NCBI GenBank assembly: GCA_963662175.1
Contig: OY759215.1
Location: 47,013,213-47,077,212, forward strand
Direction of reading: 5' to 3'
Source: Aradus depressus
Taxonomy: Eukaryota > Arthropoda > Insecta > Hemiptera > Aradidae
DNA: 64,000 bases
Shown here piece by piece: positions 55,201 through 64,000 of the stretch. The position numbers and the translations under genes are program-made. The notes under the pieces are model-generated. The model was not told where the DNA came from and searched no databases. It saw only the letters and a list, made by a program, of their open reading frames with translations. The stretch's first letter is position 1; each line of letters opens with the position of its first letter.

Positions 55201-56578
55201 AATTATAATAAACAAAACAATAATCAATTTTGAAAATGTAATCTCAAAAAATAAATGAATTGTGTAATGATTTTTTTTTTATTTTGGTTTTTGATACTTA
55301 TTGACGTATGAAACATTACAAATAATGATAATATATTTTCAGTAATTAAAAACAATGAGTTGCTTACGTGACAATCAAATTTAATAAAAATAAAATGATT
55401 TAACGAATACCTAAATTAATTTTTGAATTCCCTTTAAACAAATACTTCTCACTAACAATAAGTAAAAGAAATTCTCAACGATATAACACCCAATGAACCT
55501 CCGGTCGTTAAGGCTACCATCTAAAACCGAGGTCGGCAACCTGTTTGCACTTGTAGGCCGCACTTTGTATTACCTTTTCAATTTTTTTTTTTTTTGGCCT
55601 TATGTACGGTGCATATTAGCCATGTCAATGTGTTATTATCTAGTTATTTACGACATCCATGGCCTCGGGAGGGAGTTCTATCTACGAAATAAAACTCACT
55701 CCCGGACGGGTTTCGAACCCGCAAACCATGGTGAGACCATGCGACCAAAGCCCTACGCTCTAGCCCACTCGACCACCATGGCCCCCCAGAGCACCAGATA
55801 TCAAATCAGTGAAATATCAAATATACACTTATATTAATAGAAAATTTCATATATATTCTTATTGGTAAATCTAATTACTAGGAATAAAAAAATTAAATCG
55901 GATGGGACTTTCGCGACTGTCTATCAGATACTCGTTAAAAATCCCCAACTCTATTGTAGAGTCGTGCTCATGCGACGAAAGAGCGCTCTAGTAGTAGAGC
56001 ACCATGGAGGTCTTATAATTAGTTATCCTTCAGAAGAAATTAACATATATATGTAAACTTCATTTTTTTTCTCGTTTTAATTTTCAAAATTATCTAATTT
56101 TACATCCTCAACTTCAGAAAAATTTATTTGCCTGAGATTTGTGCAAGCCTACTGAGCTCGAAACCCGACCAATGCCCTTTACATATGGGAGATAAAAAAA
56201 ACACTTGAGCACGCCGCCCTTCGGATCGGATATTAAATAGTCCCTAGCCTATGCGATATCAAGTTCTCTCTAAAGACCCCTACAAACCTGGTTAAGCAAA
56301 AATTAAAACACACATTAGTAAATTCGGGTTCATGTGAAAGAGCACTCAGGTAGTAGGCAATATTATTTTCTAGTTAAAGCCCGGGCATGAGTCACAAAAA
56401 CAAAACTCTAATGATTGTAAGAAACAAAATAAACATAAGTAACCTGTGACTTACGGCTGCTTTTAATCCTTTCAAGTTAGGCACCAGAACGGGGTAAGAG
56501 ACCTTGGAATTCTGATTCAACCTTGTTACAACTTCCTTGTGATCTCCCATTTGAGGCACCCATTTCGGAGATACGAAA
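45966..56578 (-). CDS. HMGCL: Hydroxymethylglutaryl-CoA lyase, last four exons (5' part outside window)
   Basis: Cleaves HMG-CoA to acetyl-CoA and acetoacetate in the mitochondrion (leucine breakdown, ketone synthesis). Four exons, 56455-56578, 52250-52462, 48081-48269 and 45966-46223, join in phase 0. They give about 260 residues that run collinear with the human enzyme from its residue ~76 to its end. Visible: [20 protein letters not shown]...[15 protein letters not shown]...[23 protein letters not shown], the metal-binding [12 protein letters not shown] and the active-site [11 protein letters not shown] with its catalytic Cys. The TIM-barrel N-terminal strand (EVGPRDGLQNE) and the mitochondrial presequence are missing; I found no match up to 64000. 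The C terminus ends QLQQIKPV and lacks the peroxisomal CKL of the human protein. Confidence 0.95.
47150..47315. mobile_element. TACTTCCCC-family fragment in HMGCL intron
   Basis: Module remnants (ACTACCGATATAATG, AGTATATGAGGATTCA-like, GAGGGAGAGTAAAAAC) with no intact ends. Confidence 0.35.
47744..47990. mobile_element. Near-perfect hairpin element, AAACTTATT family, with 12-bp target duplication
   Basis: Two ~95-bp arms (about 47744-47837 and 47851-47945) are almost perfect inverses around a 13-nt loop, each with the CTGACGA/GCCGAAAC motif. The right side extends to CAACTTAGAAG. It is flanked by the direct repeat TTTCCAATTAAT at 47732-47743 and 47991-48002. Lies in an HMGCL intron, 90 bp from the exon at 48081. 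Confidence 0.75.
48081..48269 (-). CDS. HMGCL: HMGCL exon (catalytic HxH segment)
   Basis: Acceptor TTTTTTTCCAG, donor GTATCT, 63 codons in phase 0. Begins [20 protein letters not shown]; contains [12 protein letters not shown], whose two histidines bind the catalytic divalent metal in the family; ends VLVALQ. Confidence 0.95.
49738..50028 (-). mobile_element. SINE type 1, nearly complete, in HMGCL intron
   Basis: Complete structure from a diverged tRNA-like head (GATAGCTAAGAGATAGCGTG on the minus strand, with a B box near 49966) to the GAGTCACAATA end. Diverged from the 58.5 and 61.8 kb copies. Confidence 0.8.
50325..50485 (-). mobile_element. AAACTTATT-family end with intact motif
   Basis: Minus strand carries CTGATGA, T, GGU/GCC stem, GAAACCG (50412-50384), followed by the typical TGTGGAAAAACAATATTTAA. 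Confidence 0.6.
50845..51142. mobile_element. TACTTCCCC-family element in HMGCL intron
   Basis: Carries GATGTAATGAATGTATCGAT and ends in CTTACTGGGGAAGTA. Confidence 0.55.
51484..51960. mobile_element. Inverted-repeat element with CCGGTTTCGGC motif
   Basis: Outer arms TTTTTTATTGAACACTTATA... (51484) and its inverse ending ...AAGTGTTCAATAAAAAAG (~51931); inner arms around ACTTAAGAGTA and GGTAGGAGGGGTCCTCCTCC. Between left outer and inner arms a ~95-bp segment with the motif (51536-51560, minus) is present on one side only. A diverged copy of the outer arm lies at ~25385-25480. Confidence 0.6.
52250..52462 (-). CDS. HMGCL: HMGCL exon (NINCSIEES / YVSC segment)
   Basis: Acceptor GTATGTTCCAG, donor GTAAGT, 71 codons in phase 0. 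Begins [20 protein letters not shown]; includes NINCSIEES and [14 protein letters not shown]; ends PPNKVAY. Spacing to the next exon matches the human protein residue for residue ([16 protein letters not shown]). Confidence 0.94.
52708..52928. mobile_element. TACTTCCCC-family element in HMGCL intron
   Basis: Left end decayed; right end ATACTTCGTATAACTGGGGA then AGTA is perfect. One module. Confidence 0.6.
53783..54035. mobile_element. MITE with ~30-bp perfect TIRs and TA target site
   Basis: TIR ATTGAGGGGGTTAGAAGCAA... perfect at both ends over about 30 bp, flanked by TA/TA; 253 bp in all. TA duplication suggests mobilisation by a Tc1/mariner- or PIF-like transposase. Confidence 0.75.
54427..54731. 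mobile_element. MITE with TGTAGCC...CTGCAACCCAA ends
   Basis: Imperfect TIRs (~40 bp) TGTAGCCGTCATGGTCTGCA / TGTAGCCCTTATGATCTGCA, with inner GGGGATCAAGGTTC repeats that are also inverse to each other. Confidence 0.65.
55581..55787 (-). mobile_element. tRNA-derived SINE, type 2 (Ser/Leu-like head, LINE-like tail)
   Basis: Read on the minus strand it starts GGGGGGCCATGGTGGTCGAG, with an A box like GGTCGAGTGGGCTAGAGCG and a B box GGGTTCGAAACCC, resembling a long-variable-arm (Ser/Leu) tRNA. Its end, CATGGCTAATATGC then ACATAAGGCC and poly(A), is the tail found on the fragments at 20.1-20.5 and 25.6-25.8 kb. Confidence 0.75.
55914..56010 (+). mobile_element. SINE type 1, 3' fragment
   Basis: Carries AGATACTCGTTAAAAATCCC and GACGAAAGAGCGCTCTAGTA. 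Confidence 0.5.
56143..56395 (+). mobile_element. SINE type 1, head truncated
   Basis: From GCAAGCCTACTGAGCTCGAA through CTTGAGCACGCCGCCCTTCG to AAGCCCGGGCATGAGTCAC, lying just upstream of an HMGCL exon (in the intron below it on the gene's strand). Confidence 0.7.
56455..56578 (-). CDS. HMGCL: HMGCL exon (substrate-binding segment)
   Basis: Acceptor TGTTGGCAG, donor GTAAGT. One base completes the Ser of the upstream exon; then 41 codons begin [20 protein letters not shown] and end [11 protein letters not shown]. Preceded by an intron of more than 7.4 kb that leaves the window. Confidence 0.93.
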
Positions 56579-58259
56579 CTGCCAACAGGAAACAAAACAC
56601 TTTACAATTAAAGAAATTAAGATACACAATTACACTGAAATAATGACATAAAACAAATTAATTGAGTTGTGTACTTTCTTGAGGATATGCCAAATCTCCC
56701 AATATTAATTAAACATAATTTATGAATAGCAAACTCAATAGAAAATCACAAAACAAAAGTTATTCCTCTGGTTGCATAAATACTTTTGAAATACCTATTG
56801 GGTGGTATTTTGTTTTGTGACAATGCAAAATGTACATATGAAGAGTGTTTCAACGGTGTGCAAAATGGCCAATTTCGGTGTAGATTTGAGGTTCGAAAAA
56901 GGAGTATCATTACTGTGAATACATTTTGAAAAATTGACGGTTTACGTCTCACTCAGCCCTCAAAATTACTCTTAAGGTGGTCCATATAGCACATCGTTGT
57001 GAAGCTGCTTCAAATGTTATTTAATTATTTGAAACTTTTTTTGCTTGCATTGCTTTTAACGTGGTCATAATAAAAATGTTTTCGAAATCATATCCATAAC
57101 ATATGTATTAGCATTTCGAGCCGTCATTTTGACGCAGTACGATTAATCGAAACCCTTTCAGAAAAAAATTGTTCAGTTTAAGAAGAAATTCAAAATGAGG
57201 TAGTTACTACTCGACATTCTTAATCTCACCATACATTTAAATATTTCATTTTCTGGAGGGGAACCGAACCCAGCAAATTTTCTGAAAGTCGCCATATGCT
57301 TCGCCATAACATTATATTTATCTTACTAATCAGCACGGTTTTAAAGAAACTATACGTGGTAATATCCACTAAGATCAAATAAATATACAGATTAATTCCT
57401 TGTCAAATAATAACAAGATAGTCATTCAGAGAAAAGTGAAATTCCGCCATTCATAACTCATGAGATGACGACCTCGTTTCAACTAGGGGAAGCTGGGCGG
57501 GAGGACTAGAATTGTACGTTAAAAGACCATTCTCCCCACCTAGATGCCATGACAAGGTTGAAAAGAAATGGGTCAGTGACTAGGATTCGTCTCACCCATT
57601 TACTGAGAAGGCAGAGATGACAACAGAATCTCTTCATGCTTCAACAGTTTCAGTCATGGTCAAGTGAAGTTCGCAAGTGGACAAAATATAAAATTATCAA
57701 GGTTACTTGAATATATTGTAGTATGAATAAATGAGGCTTTATTGTAATGAAGTTACAGTGGAGCTGAATACTTAAATTAGTATCATTTGGTTTTCAATCT
57801 TCCCTCCACTTCACTAAGTTAGTCTCGACTCATTTCTTAATAATAAAAAATAAATAAACATTGTAGAGAAAAACAAATTATGTATATCAAATTGTATGCA
57901 ACGCTATCCAACACTGCCCGAAAACCGAAGAAAATAAATAAAGATTAATTCAATAAATAGAATGTAAATATCTTCTATAAACAAATGAGAATATCAAATA
58001 AATATAAGAAAAAAAGAAAATAGAAATTGTGGTTGCATTAATAGTGAATGAAAGCAATAAATAATAATAAATAGAACAGCAAATAAATAACAGGCGACAT
58101 AATTCAAATAAGAAGAAAATAAATAATTTTATTTAATTAAAATAAAAGCTCTTAGGTTTCATGATATTTTTGCCATGTTAAAGCATGAACATGTTTGGGG
58201 GACCATGGACTCTCTGGTAGAGGTTGAACATAGCACCCTAAACTAACTGCATTTAGTAT

Positions 58260-58491
58260 GTTGTTTAATTCCGGCATTTCTTCCACAGGTGTCTTGTTAT
58301 TTTTTTCTGACAATATTTCGGGACTCTTCCACGTCCCTTCTTTCGGTCACTATGAACATGTACAGTTCATAGTGATCGGAAGAAGGGACTTGAAAGAGTC
58401 CCGAAATATTGTCAGAACAAAATAACAAGACACCTCTGAAAGAAATGCCGGAATTAAACAACAGTGGAACATCCCAGAGAAGTTTAAGAAA
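58260..58491. mobile_element. Long hairpin element with 12-bp flanking direct repeat
   Basis: Arms 58261-58357 and 58365-58461 are almost perfect inverses around a 7-nt loop. TGCATTTAGTAT at 58248-58259 and 58492-58503 flanks the element. No ORF of its own; an ORF running through it is palindromic noise. Confidence 0.65.
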
Positions 58492-58519
58492 TGCATTTAG
58501 TATTACAAACCTTAAATAA

Positions 58520-58852
58520 TAGTTATTATGACTCATGCCCGGGTTTAACCACAAGGTCATATCGCCTACTACCAGAGCGCTCTTTCGTTATTTTGGTGGA
58601 CGAGTCCGACTCTACTAGGGGAGTCCTAAAATTTGCCTACCTTAAATTTTTATTATCTTTGGGTAGGGGTATTTAACGAGTAACTGGCATCGTACAGGCT
58701 CGAGACCATCGCTTAGCGTCCCATCCGAAGGGCGACGTGCTTAAGATTTTTTTAGCTCCCAGATAAAATAAACTAAGGGCCTCGGCCGAGTTTCGAACCC
58801 GCGACCTTGAGCTCAGTAAGCGAGCACGCATACCACTGACCTATCGGCGCCC
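58520..58852 (-). mobile_element. SINE type 1, full-length reference copy (~330 bp)
   Basis: Minus strand: GGGCGCCGATAGGTCAGTGG head, B box GGGTTCGAAACTC, body with GGGACGCTAAGCGATGG, CTCGTTAAATACCCC and AAGAGCGCTCTGGTAGTAGG, ending GAGTCATAATAACTATT. Best preserved copy; lies in the HMGCL 5' intron. Confidence 0.88.
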
Positions 58853-59320
58853 TCTCTTTAAATAATATAATTAGTGTATGAACATCTGTATAATATGTGG
58901 GACAAATATTCTTTTTCATTAATATTACAAATGGTGAAATTCTTTTGTGGGTCAACAGTGTAAATTATGTTGTTTATAAGAAATGTCATTAAATAATTAA
59001 TTCTACGGTTTATATTTTATGTTCGGAAGTAAACTGATGTGTAAATGTGAATCATTCTTCAATTTATTAATGTCAAGAGATATTAAAAATATTTTAGAAA
59101 TTTCCTGCAGTTGGTTAAAATTTTATTTATTTTTCAGAATGTATTTTTTTTCACCCATGTCTTTTATGGTACTTGAATATGGCATCCGGTATTGAACAAA
59201 TGCAAATTCATCCATTTTTGGACCAAAAGAAAAACGCATGACTCCTTCTTACCCAACTTCTCATTGAACGTCCCCAATCCGTTTATCATCTAGAAATTTA
59301 TTGTCAATTGAAAAAATTCT

Positions 59321-59469
59321 TCGGATGGGACGTTAAGCGATTATCCCGAGCCTAGGTGAATAAACCTAGGTAGGCCAAATTTATCCCACAGGTGAGCCGG
59401 GCTCATGTTCACCAGAGTGACGAAGTCGCGATATAATCTTATAGTTAAAGCCCGGGCAAGAGTCATAGC
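59321..59469 (+). mobile_element. SINE type 1, 3' half
   Basis: From TCGGATGGGACGTTAAGCGA to AAGCCCGGGCAAGAGTCATA, head missing. Confidence 0.65.
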
Positions 59470-61170
59470 TAACTGAAAGTTTCAAATATGGTACACTCTT
59501 GTACAAACATACTTGTAAATAAAACACCAAATCGCAAAAGTCTTGATTGTTGATTTCCCAATAAATAAATTCAAAGAAAATAAATTTCGTAATTGGAATT
59601 TCTATTAAGATTTACTGACGAACTATTTATCAACATAAACACACAAAAAAAATGCATCTATTAAACAACAATTAATAACGTAGACTAATCATGTCTGGAA
59701 TAACAATACTCATAACCGATAAACAATACAATTAATACAATGAAGGAGGCAAGGTTATCAATGATGAAAACATTTTTTTTAGATTACGTGAATGAACTAT
59801 AATAAGAACTGAGTAATCAGCGAAAAATCAAAACAATAAAATTAATAGAAGATATTAGTATGAAAGACAAAACAAACCGAGTAACAATTTATTGGGAGAA
59901 GAAAAAAGGTTATGAATATAACACATATTGAAGGGATCCGTAGATGAAAAACTAACATTAATAGATCCAAAAGATGTGTGATCTTTTTATGGATGACCCA
60001 AGGAGGGTTGTAAAATAACATTAAACTTAATTTATTTCTTCATTATATTCAAAATACTTTTCACAAATTAATCAAAAAATTGCTGATTTCATGCACAATC
60101 CTCTTGTCCTTGGTGGCGTCATTGTTATCTTACCATGATCTTAATAGTCTGCTCTGAGTGCCAAGAAAAAATCTTAGGTAACCAGTTTCATAATTATCAT
60201 TATATATTACAACAGATCAACTAACCGCTGCAGTTATAAGCAGCAGAATGTATGATATCCAGATCCACTGACGCTCCCGAAAACATTATTAACGGCGATT
60301 CGAAGCACGGTTCTTCTTGAATACACCCAACAGTGGATTCTATGTTTGTTATTGTTTTATAGAATAGCAGTTTTAGCGATTTTTTTGGGTCCCTCATCAT
60401 GTATCAAGAGTTTTTAATTATTCAGTACTATAATGAGGTCAGTGAATAATGTCCCTCGGACCTGTAGGCCGATCGCAAGTGGAAAAACAGGCCAACGTTG
60501 CATCATCCCCGCTCTGTTGTAAAATTGCACTTCCGTCTCTCTCCTCAATCGCGTAACAGCTAACGTTTTCCTTTTTTTTGATTGAAAAAATCAAACTTTA
60601 ACTATTATTTTTGATAAAACGGAAAAAATAACGCCATTTACTGAAAACTATAAACATGTAATCCAGTGTGTTGCATATGAAAAAGCCAGGATTAAAATAT
60701 GACCCAAAGAGAATTGACAAATATTTTGGTTTTAACTCTTAAAAAAATATGCGATATTTAGGTAGGTAATGAAAGGACTGAAAGGGATAAAAAGGAAAAG
60801 AGGTGGGGGCGGGAGTTGGTAAAAGCAAGCGGCATCATCACAGCTGACTCCAAACCCATTTTTCAACGGTCCGATTCACCGGCTCAAGTGTATCAGACGA
60901 AAAAAAAAAATAAAATATATTCCTGTTCGTTCAGCCGATGTGCAAATTTTCAGTATATCTAGAGTCATGGCATATTCACTATTTATTTATTTTCCATAAC
61001 TTGCATTAAATGAACTAACGAAATTTAAAAAGTATAATGGTTGGATAGTGTTACTAATAAAATGTCAACTGCAGAATAATAGTTTAGAAATATGGGAGTG
61101 TGGTAGACAGACGGACTGCATGGAATCCAGGTCAGTGGACAATTATCTGTCCATGATGCAACATGAGATA
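59470..61170. other. HMGCL 5' intron, nothing recognised
   Basis: AT-rich with a GC-richer patch at ~60430-60560 that shows no HMGCL-like frame. Confidence 0.5.
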
Positions 61171-61250
61171 TTGTAACTATTGCTAATGATCATTGCAATA
61201 GATTATACTGTCACTATTGCTAATGATCATTGCAATAGATTATACTGTCT
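61171..61250. repeat. Tandem duplication of a ~40-bp unit with inner palindrome
   Basis: ACTATTGCTAATGATCATTG then CAATAGATTATACTGTC occurs twice in a row; each unit holds the palindrome ATTGCTAATGATCATTGCAA-like core. Confidence 0.8.
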
Positions 61251-61751
61251 CAAGGAATGATAGATATTTGAAAAATGTTAAGTGCTTAGACCGAATGACA
61301 TGATTCCTATCACAGACATATAAAGTTGGCTCGAAGCATGAATTACATGGCGTTTTGATTAAATGGGAAAAATATAAAAATCACATTATCCCAAATAATG
61401 ATTAATTTAAAAGTGAATTAATAGAGGAAAGGAAAACACTAGGCCATTTTTGCATTGAGAAATTATGTTTGTTTTTTATAGTATCAGCGATATCTTGTAG
61501 CTACTAGAAGAATTACTTTTAAGTTCTGTTTTTGAAGTAACTTTGTGCTTAAGTATAGCTGATCTCAGTAGGCTCTCCATTGTGCTTATGTACCTTCCGC
61601 AAGTGTCACAAGCTCAAAGAAGAAACAAATGAAAAATATCTATCGCAAACAAAACTAGTCCCAACTGAAAAAAAAGACTAGTTGAGCAGAACAAAAAATA
61701 AAAAATAAAGATAACCACATAATAGCCTGCTGGTATTCTATCAGGAGTAAG

Positions 61752-62074
61752 TGTTATTGTTACTCATGCCCGGCTTTAACTACAAGGTCATAATCGCCTA
61801 CTACCAGAGCGGTCTTTCGTCACTCTGGTGGACGTGCGCCCGACTCTATTAAGTCCAAAATTTTGCCTGCCCTAAATTTTTATTCAGCTAGGTTAGGGGT
61901 CTAACGAGTACCTGACATCGTACAAGCTCGGGAACATCACTTAACGTCCCATCTGAAGGCGCGCTTAAGGTTTTTTCACCTCCCAGATAAAAAATGTTAA
62001 GCCCTTGGCCGGATTTCGAACCCGCGATCTTAAGCTCAGTAGACAAGCACTCTACCTCTGAGCTACTTTCGCCC
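61752..62074 (-). mobile_element. SINE type 1, full-length
   Basis: Head GGGCGAAAGTAGCTCAGAGG, B box GGGTTCGAAATCC, same body and end as the 58.5 kb copy. Confidence 0.85.
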
Positions 62075-62079
62075 TCCTT

Positions 62080-63820
62080 CCTTCTATCAAGATTTGCAAA
62101 AACACCCACCTGATGCTCTCATTTATTCTCATCTTCTTTTGGTGGGAACCCGGACCACTATAATATATAACTCTTCTTTTTTAATGGGGGAAGGTAGTTA
62201 ACACAACCTGACATGCATAACCACCCGACGTCTACACAATAAAAACTTTATCTTGTATTATCATTTATATGACACAAAAATCTACATAGGGCAGAAGGAC
62301 GGTAAAATCCCATGGATAACCCCCGAACTAGTTCACACCCAGACTACTATTAAAATGCTTGGAGTACCAACTTCACGATCGATGAATTGGTAAGTGGGGA
62401 TCCGAACCTACGAGCATGAGATACCTCTATGACTCGAAGCTAGTAGTAGGAAGGTGCGCGTGAAACCAACCACCTCGAGTCTCAACATACCACCTCACTC
62501 AATCCACCATACCTTGATATCAACCGAATTTCACAACTCTTTTTCCCTCTTTCAAAAACCTTCTACAATGCCAACTACTGAACATTTGTCTTTTTTTTTC
62601 AAATGTTTATCAGTCTTTCAGGCTAACAGACACAGAAAAAAATCATGCTACTTATTTCTATTTCTCCTTGAAGAAAGTCCTTAACAGATAAGAAGGTACC
62701 ATTGTAGTACATTAAAAAAAAAAGCTTTCAACGTTTTTCTTCTTTTTGTATAAATATTTTTTCAGATATTTTCTGATACAATACGATACGTTAACATAGT
62801 CTCTTATTTTCTTTGTTCGTATACCATGTTCTTATCTTTGAAATTAAGATATTATTCCAAGGATCGAGTTAAACGGCAGCCATCCAGTTTTTTCATGGGA
62901 ATTATATACCATTACTAGTTCCTCGACGTTCTTATCCTCATATTTGATTAGCAAATATTGACAGGTGTTTTGCTTATCTCGGTATTCATCACAACCACGG
63001 CAATTCTGTTGGATTCATCTGTCATGGGACTGCCGGCTTCCAAATAGCCTACATATTGTATTGTGATACAATTTTAACAAGAGCGAAGCTACAATCTAAG
63101 TATGCAGTATTCATGTCTAAAAATATAAATAAATAAATCTGGAAAGGGAACGAATCAGCCATTCTCCAAATTGGCAAACATTCAACAAAAAAAATGTATG
63201 GTTATGCCTCCGGGTTTTATTCTAATCTCTTTTTGAAAAGGGAATTAAGAATGCTAAGATAGATATGAGATGAATGAAGTCATGATGGAATCTACTATAA
63301 AAATGTGAAAAACCGGAGTAATGGTATGCAAGCGGTGTATCAACGAGGGATTCACTTAAAGGTAGCTGGACCTATGACGAATATCATCATCACCCAGATG
63401 GAGAGAATCTATTTTTCTACAGAAGTTTCAAAAGACATCTGAGTTAAAAAAAAGTTTGTACTTTTTGCCAGAATTTCATTACGCAGTCAAAAAAAAAAGT
63501 TTGACAGTAAATTCTGTTGGTGGGCAGACAAAAGTACATAAGTCAGAAAACATAGTTTCGAGAAAACACCACCAATCGTTTGAAAATTTGTCTATAATTA
63601 GTATTTCGTTGTATACTTTTAATTTTAACTCTAAAATATGCTTTATATTGCCTAATTTATAAATTCGTGGTTAGATTTAGGTTAAAGTGCGTACATATAT
63701 TACTTTTTCGACATATGCATTTTTGGTCATGCAATGTCGGGTTAGTGTCAAAAGTACTTAAGTCTACTTATGTCATTGTGGCAGTTTACTCGACATACAT
63801 TTGCTAACATGTTGATTCGT
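62080..63820. other. HMGCL 5' intron, nothing recognised
   Basis: No match to the expected upstream HMGCL blocks (EVGPRDGLQNE, IETT) on the minus strand. Confidence 0.5.
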
Positions 63821-63825
63821 AGTAA

Positions 63826-63910
63826 GTAAACTTATGTAGTTTCATAAGTAAGTACACTTATGTAGTTTCATAAGTAAGTACACTTATGTAGTTTCATAAG
63901 TAAGTACGCT
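63826..63910. repeat. 26-bp tandem repeat, 3+ copies
   Basis: Unit TAAGTACACTTATGTAGTTT then CATAAG, three full copies with diverged edges, near the right edge of the window. Confidence 0.85.
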
Positions 63911-64000
63911 TACACGTTTTGATGCATTGCCTACGGTCAAAATTACATAGGTCGACTTAAAGACTTTCGCGGCAATGTGTACACTACCGGCCTTTCTCAA

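Noticed and set aside
58800..58850. tRNA gene-like sequence with A and B boxes
   Set aside because: It is the head of a repeated ~330-bp SINE, without a complete cloverleaf and with a SINE body attached; the same holds at 2.8, 50.0, 55.7 and 62.0 kb.
60430..60560. GC-richer patch as a possible HMGCL 5' exon
   Set aside because: No frame gives the expected EVGPRDGLQNE or mitochondrial leader, and no consistent splice borders.
1..64000. CRISPR arrays, bacterial operons or a viral genome
   Set aside because: No regularly spaced repeats of CRISPR type, no dense ORFs or ribosome-binding sites; all supported genes are spliced with GT/AG borders.

Overview
The window is AT-rich, intron-rich and repeat-dense animal nuclear DNA, most likely from an insect. 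Small exons with GT/AG borders lie in long introns. Jockey-type LINE ends, a Ty3/Gypsy-type LTR element, tRNA-derived SINEs and many inverted-repeat elements surround them. No species can be named from the sequence alone.

Two protein-coding genes are supported, both on the minus strand and both incomplete at one end. (1) Positions 1-25102 hold a coiled-coil gene of the MTCL/SOGA (microtubule cross-linking factor) family. I reconstructed 22 constitutive-looking exons. Every junction keeps frame and uses GT...AG borders, giving about 1,061 residues from a probable ATG at 25100 to the window edge, where the gene continues. One further 550-bp exon (10493-11042) joins in frame to the exon before it but not to the exon after it, so it is probably an alternative 3' end or the start of an unseen splice path. 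(2) Positions 45966-56578 hold the last four exons of HMGCL (hydroxymethylglutaryl-CoA lyase, the last step of leucine breakdown and ketogenesis). They carry the catalytic His-x-His and Cys motifs. The 5' exons lie beyond 64000, across an intron longer than 7.4 kb. The two genes are co-oriented and about 20 kb apart, with no visible functional link.

The 25.1-46 kb interval is gene-poor and full of mobile elements. The clearest is a young LTR retrotransposon (33808-39704): two 1,409-bp LTRs that differ at two positions by eye, a 4-bp target duplication, a tRNA-Lys-like primer site carrying a 2-nt insertion, a polypurine tract, and one 294-aa ORF that fuses a coiled-coil gag-like part to an integrase-type GPY tail. 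It is an internally deleted, non-autonomous copy. Each LTR holds six ~75-bp repeats.

Other repeats are a tRNA-derived SINE family (about 12 full or partial copies) and a second SINE with a different tRNA head, whose 3' tail is shared with LINE-like fragments. There are also two Jockey LINE 3' ends (one nested in an older inverted-repeat element), a hAT remnant, and several MITE or foldback families. The most unusual observation is a small conserved RNA-like motif (CTGAYGA, short stem, GAAA, CCGG) inside at least three inverted-repeat families. It resembles a hammerhead ribozyme core, though one extra base sits at a critical place.
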